A program made the translations under genes and the position numbers. The notes under the pieces were generated by a model, which searched no databases, was not told the origin of the DNA, and saw only the letters and a list, made by a program, of their open reading frames with translations. From Rodentolepis nana (taxonomy: Eukaryota > Platyhelminthes > Cestoda > Cyclophyllidea > Hymenolepididae): DNA of 52,030 bases. Positions 46,001-52,030 of this stretch are shown here, in pieces (the stretch's first letter is position 1; each line of letters begins with the position of its first letter). The DNA lies in NCBI GenBank assembly GCA_900617975.1, contig UZAE01012134.1:1-52030 (forward strand). The letters run 5' to 3'.

Positions 46001-49000
46001 AGAATTCCAAAAGGGAGGTGTCGTAAAATAAGCAAAGAGAAGGAATTTAGATTGCCTGTAAAGAACCACGATGGCAATAATCGTAGACAAGACCAAATTG
46101 ATTAGGGGCCATGTAGCAACCCATGAAGGTGTTTATGTTCTCATGCCTGATTCCTCGTAGACCCGCCAAATACTTGACAACTGCTGAGCGCAGTAAAACA
46201 TGAGTCAAGTCCAATTTCTTTATACGCATCGGTTCACCCTGCAAAACAGATAAAAAACAAGTCTTGTTAGCAATACGCTTTGGCACATATTTGCTAGGGA
46301 CTTCCTAGTTCTCGGCATCATGATGAAAGGCGCAAAATTCTTGTTGATTCAACTGTCAAGCTGAGTTTCATTCGAACAACCTACTGCATTGAGCGTTGTT
46401 GGCAAAATGAAGCGTTCCCTTGTTCAAGGTGAATTAATGGACACAATAAATGGACTTTGATCGTGAAGTTAGGAGGATAGTGAGGAGGACTGAGAAATTG
46501 ATATCTCAGTAATATCTTGAAGGTGCATAATACAAACGTACATTTAGCCAAGCAATGGATCTCAAACGCCGATTGGCCATCATCCTATCACCACAACATC
46601 TCCCTGATCCCGACGATCCATCAGCATTGCTGCTCATAATAGTTTGCAGAGAAGTATTCATTCCGGAATTCAATGTAGCTCCAGTTTGTTTTGCCGAAAA
46701 GCCCAACTCCTGAAATACAACGTTATTTTAGTGAATTTCCGTTGCATTCGTCTCACCTTATCGTGAAGCGATTTTGATGATTTCACTTCTTCCTCTTTGA
46801 AAACAAAGTCCGATTCCAGGAATATGAGTTTTTGAGAGTTGATACACCTTGCTCTACACTCAAAACGGCTTTTGATTATTTTGGTAAAATTGTTCTTTGC
46901 AACAACTTACTTATACACATAAGTGGTGCTTAAGTAGAAAAGGATAGCGATGGCAAATCCGAAAGCACTGATAAAAAATATAGTATTCAAGGTCTCCATA
47001 ACTAAAAGGAAAGTTAGTAATCTAAAGTGGTACCATGTGGACAAGTGTAACGCAAGCAGATAGTTTTGAGTGGACCCTTTCCATCACCTGGCCAATTCAT
47101 GGAATTTCTCATCTGGGGCAAAATCAGTGGATGTCTGATGACAGCAACAAGTTGGAATACGTCGGTATAACTAACCGACCTTAAGGTGTCACCATTGTTG
47201 TCGGTAACTGAAGGTTTGAGAGTGAGAATGAACATATCGAAAAGAGCCCTGATATCGCTTCCATTGTTGGTTGTGTAAGTGAACTCAATGCCCGGAAGTG
47301 TTGGAACTATGATTCTAGCATTCGTTCGAATGGGTGAAAAGAGGCCTTTTTTGCAGTTGAAATTGCCCCCAACATTCGCCACATTGAGTTGAGCCATTCG
47401 AGTGGCCAAAGCGGCAGCATGGGCAACTGATAAATTTATTTCCTGTTTTCGTGAAATTGGCATTTCGAATAGCCAAATAAAGAGAAGAGTAAAGAAACAG
47501 CTGTTAAAAACAATAATAATACTCATATTTTAAAAATGCGAAGTAAATTATGTTAGATTGAAAGTGTCCACAAATGCTAATCACGACTACCCCCTTGCTT
47601 GCAAGTTTCAATTTCAGTTTCTACTTTTAGCAACTTCCGTAAATTGTGTATTTCTTGTCAATAAAGCCTCGCCAACAATGCGCGAATATAGTTAGACGAT
47701 ACACCTGAAACGAATTCTGCGCATAGAACTGTAAGAACACTTTTTGATTCTTCTTAGCTGTTACTTAAATTTTCAGTTAACCCATTTGATATTTGAGATA
47801 ACGAGAATGAAATCTCCTGATGACCTTGCGAGTGACGAGAACTGGTTGTGTCTATTAAATCATTGCCATATATATTTCGGTTAGTACTATAATGAACTAA
47901 TCATGTGGCATAAAATTCATCAAAGGCCTTTCTCCTAAGATGATTGACTTGAATATGTTGCATCAAGGGGTTCGGTTATGAGTTTAGTGGTACAGCCAGG
48001 GGAAACCCTCATGGAGTTAATTCATTCAAATATGGTGTAGATCAGTTACCTCATCATAAAGTGGATCATTTTCTATATAATCTGTTCCGGTGGGTAATGC
48101 TGTAAAAATCATAAGTGAACGACCTGCCGAAAATGTTGGACCAGATTCAGTTAAAGCAGATTTCCAAGCGATTAGACTATCGTAAGTGAGCATATCCAGC
48201 ATGTTTATCTGAATGATAGCGATTCTGCCCTCCTTGATTTGTGTGAGATTTTGAATATTAATGAGCAGCTTCACGGTGAACGAAGGCTTCGCAAATATGA
48301 GTAGGGCTAAAGGTGAACAATTGTGATCCATTAGAAAGAGACTGATACAATGCATATAAATGCCGCCTATCAAGGAAACAAACCATCTAGATTATCCTGG
48401 ATGAGAGATAAAGATTTGGTGATGTTAGCATCGGCATTCAGATGTAGGTTAAAGAACTCAAGTTCAAGGCATTCGTGAATAACAGTCACAGAAAGCGATG
48501 ACATTCTGAGCAGTTCAGCATTACTGAAAGCGGCAGATTCGAATTGAGAGAAGAGGGCAACTCGTTGCCAGCCTACGTGGTGAAGATAGGATATGAGTCC
48601 GCGGTAGTGTGTCATGCGTGGAATGACTACTGATACTGAAACAATTGTAGGGTTGGTTTGAAGGACCATGTCGTCGTTGACATGACTGACAAGTTCTGAA
48701 ATGCCACCATAGTTATAACAATAATAGTTGATTTGGTAGATCCGTTGGGACTCTGTGTCGTTAAGAGACCCTGCTGTTATCCATTGATTCACAAGATGGC
48801 AATCACACAGAAGTGGAGGGCCGAGGAGCGCACTGTACCCTGGGAATTTTGTGGCATTTTCCTACAAAAAATATGTAAATAATGTGCTTCCAATTGCCTT
48901 GACATGCGATGCTCAAATAGGTCCATTCACATTTCTCTAACTGCATACATTGCTCAGGAAAATGTTGACATTTATAATTCCCAATAAGAAATTACCCTGA

Positions 49001-49879
49001 AATTGTGGGTAAAAATTTAACTAGGAATCTCAATTCATAAGTGGTGCCAAGGAGGTGGTTGAAGTGACATATATCAAAGCGTCTTCCAAAATTGACAGTA
49101 GGTAGCCATGTGAGATAATTCATATGGTAGATGATTAAATATAAAAAAAGCCATAGCGAATCGTTAATTCGAGATAAATAATGGTCGGAAGGGGGGGGGG
49201 AGAGGGGGTGAAATCGGAAACTTCTTGGAATAAATGCCCAACTGTATCTGCAAAAAAGGAAATCCTTTCAGGCTACCACCCTTGCACTCTATTGGTTCCT
49301 TATAAATAAGTAGCAATTTATGATCATGTGCAAGAGTGAGATCGAACTAATGAATTTAAGGGAAGTTTGATTCTGATATTGGCTAGAGTTCAAGACGTTA
49401 GCTCAAACTCTGACGATATCAAACGCCACTACTGTTTGCATTGGTCCCCCCCCCCCCCCCCCCCCCCCTCCCCTCCTAAGGCTTTGGGGTCCACTAAATT
49501 ATTTGCAATTTTCCTTAAAAAACTACGTAATTGTTAACCAAATCTCCCAGTTTTTTACTATCACACATATGAAAATGAGAATAACCTTGATGTTTTTGAG
49601 AACTTGTAGAATTTTGGCTGCTCTGGTGGAATCTTGCAAAGTGCAACCGGACACTGCTTTCGGTATAACTCGAACCCAAATGCTATTTGAGTTATTCTCC
49701 GAGGAGTGGGGAAGAACGTGATTCACAGCAGCGATGGCACTTTTTGTGTAATTGAATAAACTTGCCTCTGGGTAACAGGACTTGTCAGATGTCAAGAAGT
49801 AAATGTTGAGAAAAGGCCTCGCATTCGAAGATGGTGTCAAAACGATGAAGGCAAGAAATATCCCAATGCTTGGGAACAT
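43025..49879 (-). CDS. receptor (membrane) guanylate cyclase with altered catalytic residues
   Basis: Sixteen exons give 1113 aa in one frame: 49586-49879, 48384-48861, 48050-48306, 47034-47442, 46911-47001, 46757-46868, 46542-46709, 46056-46238, 45914-45985, 45678-45834, 45402-45601, 44526-44659, 44348-44488, 43939-44306, 43361-43459, 43025-43203. Order: signal peptide ([20 protein letters not shown]), extracellular ligand-binding-like region (to ~479), one membrane helix ([16 protein letters not shown], ~487-502), kinase-homology domain ([43 protein letters not shown]), linker coiled coil (~852-897), and cyclase domain. HGR replaces HRD, as in pseudokinase receptor cyclases. Metal Asp925 and Asp969 and guanine-recognising Glu965 and Cys1037 are present. 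The transition-state Asn and Arg are Gln1044 and Lys1048. The start was chosen for the signal peptide; an earlier in-frame ATG at 50002 would bury it. Family identity is secure. Confidence 0.93.
44876..44889. repeat. poly-C run in a guanylate cyclase intron
   Basis: C14 tract within the ~740-nt intron between exons 11 and 12. The ORFs crossing it are not genes. Confidence 0.8.
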
Positions 49880-51760
49880 GTTTGAGATGTTGGGGGGAAT
49901 GTAGCGTTTCCTAATTACTTCTCTATTTAAAGTATTCTCGGTAACTAAGTTGCATGGAGCAATCCATTCAATTAGTGATTCTTGCCACATTTTTTCAGCC
50001 ACTTCTTCAACAAATTAAGTGGGTATTTTTGCTGCCTCTTAATTGAATATTTAAATAGAAAGGATTTACTCGAAAATCACTTATCAGTCCATTAAAACGC
50101 CTACTTTCGTTTTACATTAATTCGCTGAAAACCTTAATTTAAAGCTCTGTCATTGTTACTATAGTGTCCTGTAATCTCATTTAATTCACTCCACTAACTC
50201 ATGCCTCTGATATCAATCGTGCTCTTTACGTCCCTTGAGTCAACGTCTGACATTGAGGTTTTCATTTGCTTTCCTTCATACTCTTTCCATAAAAAAAGGA
50301 GTAAAACGCATTCGATGTAATCTTCTGATATGCTCCATCGCATAACATCTCTACAGTGTAAGCTCTTTTGGTACTTACTGTAAGAGAATTTGTCAACCTA
50401 TCTTCCTTCAAGTCGAGACAGAATACGAAAAAATATTAAAAATTGGATGAACACAACTTAATCTGAGTTAATAACTTATTGAATTTGGCTAGCCCCCCCC
50501 CCCCCCTCTAAGATATAACAGGAAAATAATCTTGGCTACGCCCAAACCAATGAGAACACAGGAAAATACCGTGTGGGATGAGTTATCGTGCCAAACTACT
50601 CCGTAATAGGGCAAACTTTATTCTTTGCTTCAACAAAATTAATTGTTGATTGTCTGATAAAGGCCTACCCGTTTGACCGTGCCATTCGATACCCAACCCC
50701 TAACACGTCCAAACTCCTTTGAATGTCCTAGTGTGAACAAAATCATTTTAGTCAACCAAGGCGACGTTGCACACTATTGAAATAGTACACTTTCATCCAA
50801 GTATTACATTTTCGTCCATTGAAAGTGGGGGATTCCTTGCAACATTGCGTTCTTGATTAACACTAGAGCAATTTCACTGGTGATTGTTATTTCTGAGTAT
50901 TTGATTTAATTCCTGTGTTCGTGAACGAGGAGCCTTTTTAAAATTACAGAATTTAATTGGTGGTCTCAACTTATTATTATGATTCCAATATTGAGTCGGC
51001 AACCTTACGTTCTCTAATGTCTACCCAACTTTATTCTCCAATGAAGGATTTAAGAACATAACCTCTGCTCCGATCAGGTGTTAATTTTCTGAAATTAGTT
51101 GGGCAAGAGATCTTGTGATGTACAGTTGATATAAAACATGATGCTTGAGATATTGGAGATGAATTGGAAATATTTTGAGAAGCTCCACATTTACTTTTCT
51201 ACCTACTTAAAATTGAGAAGGGAAATAGAATTTGAAACATGGTGGTCACTATGGTTTGTGAACGATGACGACAAAAAATGGGAAAAATGGGCATACCCCT
51301 GAAATAATTGTGTGATTGACAGATCTGAAATCGTTAAAATTCTCATGTGATGTACTTTTATAATGCTAACCAACCACCTAAATAAGTCAATGTGCTAAAT
51401 TGGTCCCCTTATGTTGAGGACAAGTGGAATTATGAGACTCTTTGATTGACGAGTGACTCCCCATTAGACAAATAGTAACGACAATTAGGAATTTTGTGAA
51501 CATGGAGAAGAGCTGACGAATGTCCGTTATCCTTGAACTTAATGTCACAACTCAGGTCTCTGAACCTCAAACCAGGACATTCGAGACTTATATCCTAGCA
51601 TTGTACCAAGACGCCATTAATTTATATAGCAGTGAATCTGAACGAGATGCAAATGTTTAAGATAGGGATAATCGTTGTTTCGGTCAAAAATGACTTGATT
51701 GAAGACGAAGGAGGTGGACTACTGCTTTGTCGATTGGTTGGCACAGATGTTGAGAATATA
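49880..51760. other. upstream of the guanylate cyclase gene, no recognised gene
   Basis: 5' flank of the cyclase gene followed by AT-rich sequence with a C13 run near 50490. No exon-like ORF with domain features. The plus-strand ORF at 51632-51832 runs into the mariner terminal repeat and is not considered a gene. Confidence 0.4.
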
Positions 51761-52030
51761 TTAGGTTGGCAACTAAGTCATTGCCGATTTCAAATAAGAA
51801 GGGAAATTCGGAATTTTTGTTTAAAAATATAACTTTATTCAATTAGATATTGGCCGTTCTTGTCGATGACCTTTTTCCATCGTTCTGGCAGAGTAAAAAT
51901 TCTCCGTTCGTAAAATGTCTGGTCTTTGCTATTATAAAACTGAATTAGGTGTGATCCGACATCATCCGCGTTGTTAAAAATTTTACCATTTAAAGAGTTT
52001 TGCATGGAACGAAACAAATGGTAATTCGAA
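51761..52030 (-). mobile_element. mariner element, 3' end, cut by the window edge
   Basis: A TA dinucleotide (51759-51760) is followed by the mariner terminal inverted repeat TTAGGTTGGCAACTAAGTCA. The minus strand then carries the C-terminal transposase (stop at 51835-51837). Recognisable motifs are YHLFRSMQNSL, SHLIQFYNSKDQTFYERRIF and LPERWKKVIDKNGQYLIE, a close match to the mariner transposase end. Transposase is a DD34D cut-and-paste enzyme. The third catalytic Asp, expected as S-D-Y-H-L-F, is Asn here (codon 52024-52026), so this copy is probably inactive. The rest of the element lies right of the window. Confidence 0.9.

Noticed and set aside
49880..50002. Extending the guanylate cyclase to the upstream in-frame ATG at 50002
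   Set aside because: It would place 41 residues before an excellent signal peptide that begins at the downstream ATG.
51632..51832. Plus-strand 66-codon ORF at the right edge
   Set aside because: It runs into the mariner terminal repeat and ends inside the element; no independent support.
1..52030. CRISPR arrays, bacterial operons, rRNA genes
   Set aside because: Looked for and not seen; the window is eukaryotic with spliced genes and retroposons.

Overview
The window is nuclear DNA from an animal, most likely a parasitic flatworm (cestode- or trematode-like). It is AT-rich, with intron-containing genes separated by long repeat-filled stretches. Many introns are very small (32, 37, 38, 41 and 42 nt here), which is typical of flatworms. 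There are many copies of one short retroposon plus LINE and mariner remnants. The organism assignment is inference; the gene models below were assembled by hand from splice sites and reading-frame continuity.

Layout. (1) 1-9.3 kb, minus strand: three exons of a RhoGEF (Dbl-homology domain) gene that runs off the left edge, with large introns carrying SINE copies. (2) 9.3-22 kb: mostly intergenic or intronic, with a few unidentified exon-like ORFs, a pair of older dispersed repeats and a 5'-truncated LINE with an RNase H/zinc-knuckle C-terminus. (3) 22.1-23.0 kb, plus: intronless RBMX2/Snu17-type spliceosomal RRM protein. (4) 25.3-29.4 kb: a divergent pair, a small membrane-anchored YccV-like protein (minus) and the mitochondrial propionyl-CoA carboxylase alpha subunit PCCA (plus, five exons, 701 aa). 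(5) 32.7-40.1 kb, minus: a complete 13-exon INCENP (chromosomal passenger complex scaffold, 864 aa) containing four consecutive 69-nt exons that look like tandem exon duplications. (6) 43.0-49.9 kb, minus: a complete 16-exon receptor guanylate cyclase (1113 aa) whose catalytic Asn and Arg are replaced by Gln and Lys. (7) 51.76 kb to the right edge: the 3' end of a mariner element on the minus strand, with a damaged catalytic triad.

Repeats. A roughly 320-bp SINE-like family occurs about ten times in both orientations. Several copies have clear 9-15 bp target-site duplications and AATAAAT-type tails. Its last ~95 bp match the 3' end of the LINE at 20.4-20.5 kb, so this looks like a SINE/LINE partner pair. 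Long poly-G/poly-C runs (up to 25 nt) and (TA)n tracts are scattered through the non-coding DNA.

The genes do not form a pathway. They are ordinary cell-biology genes (signalling, splicing, propionate metabolism, mitosis) in a repeat-rich setting. The most unusual points are the guanylate cyclase catalytic substitutions with two GC-AG introns, the INCENP exon array, and the SINE/LINE system.
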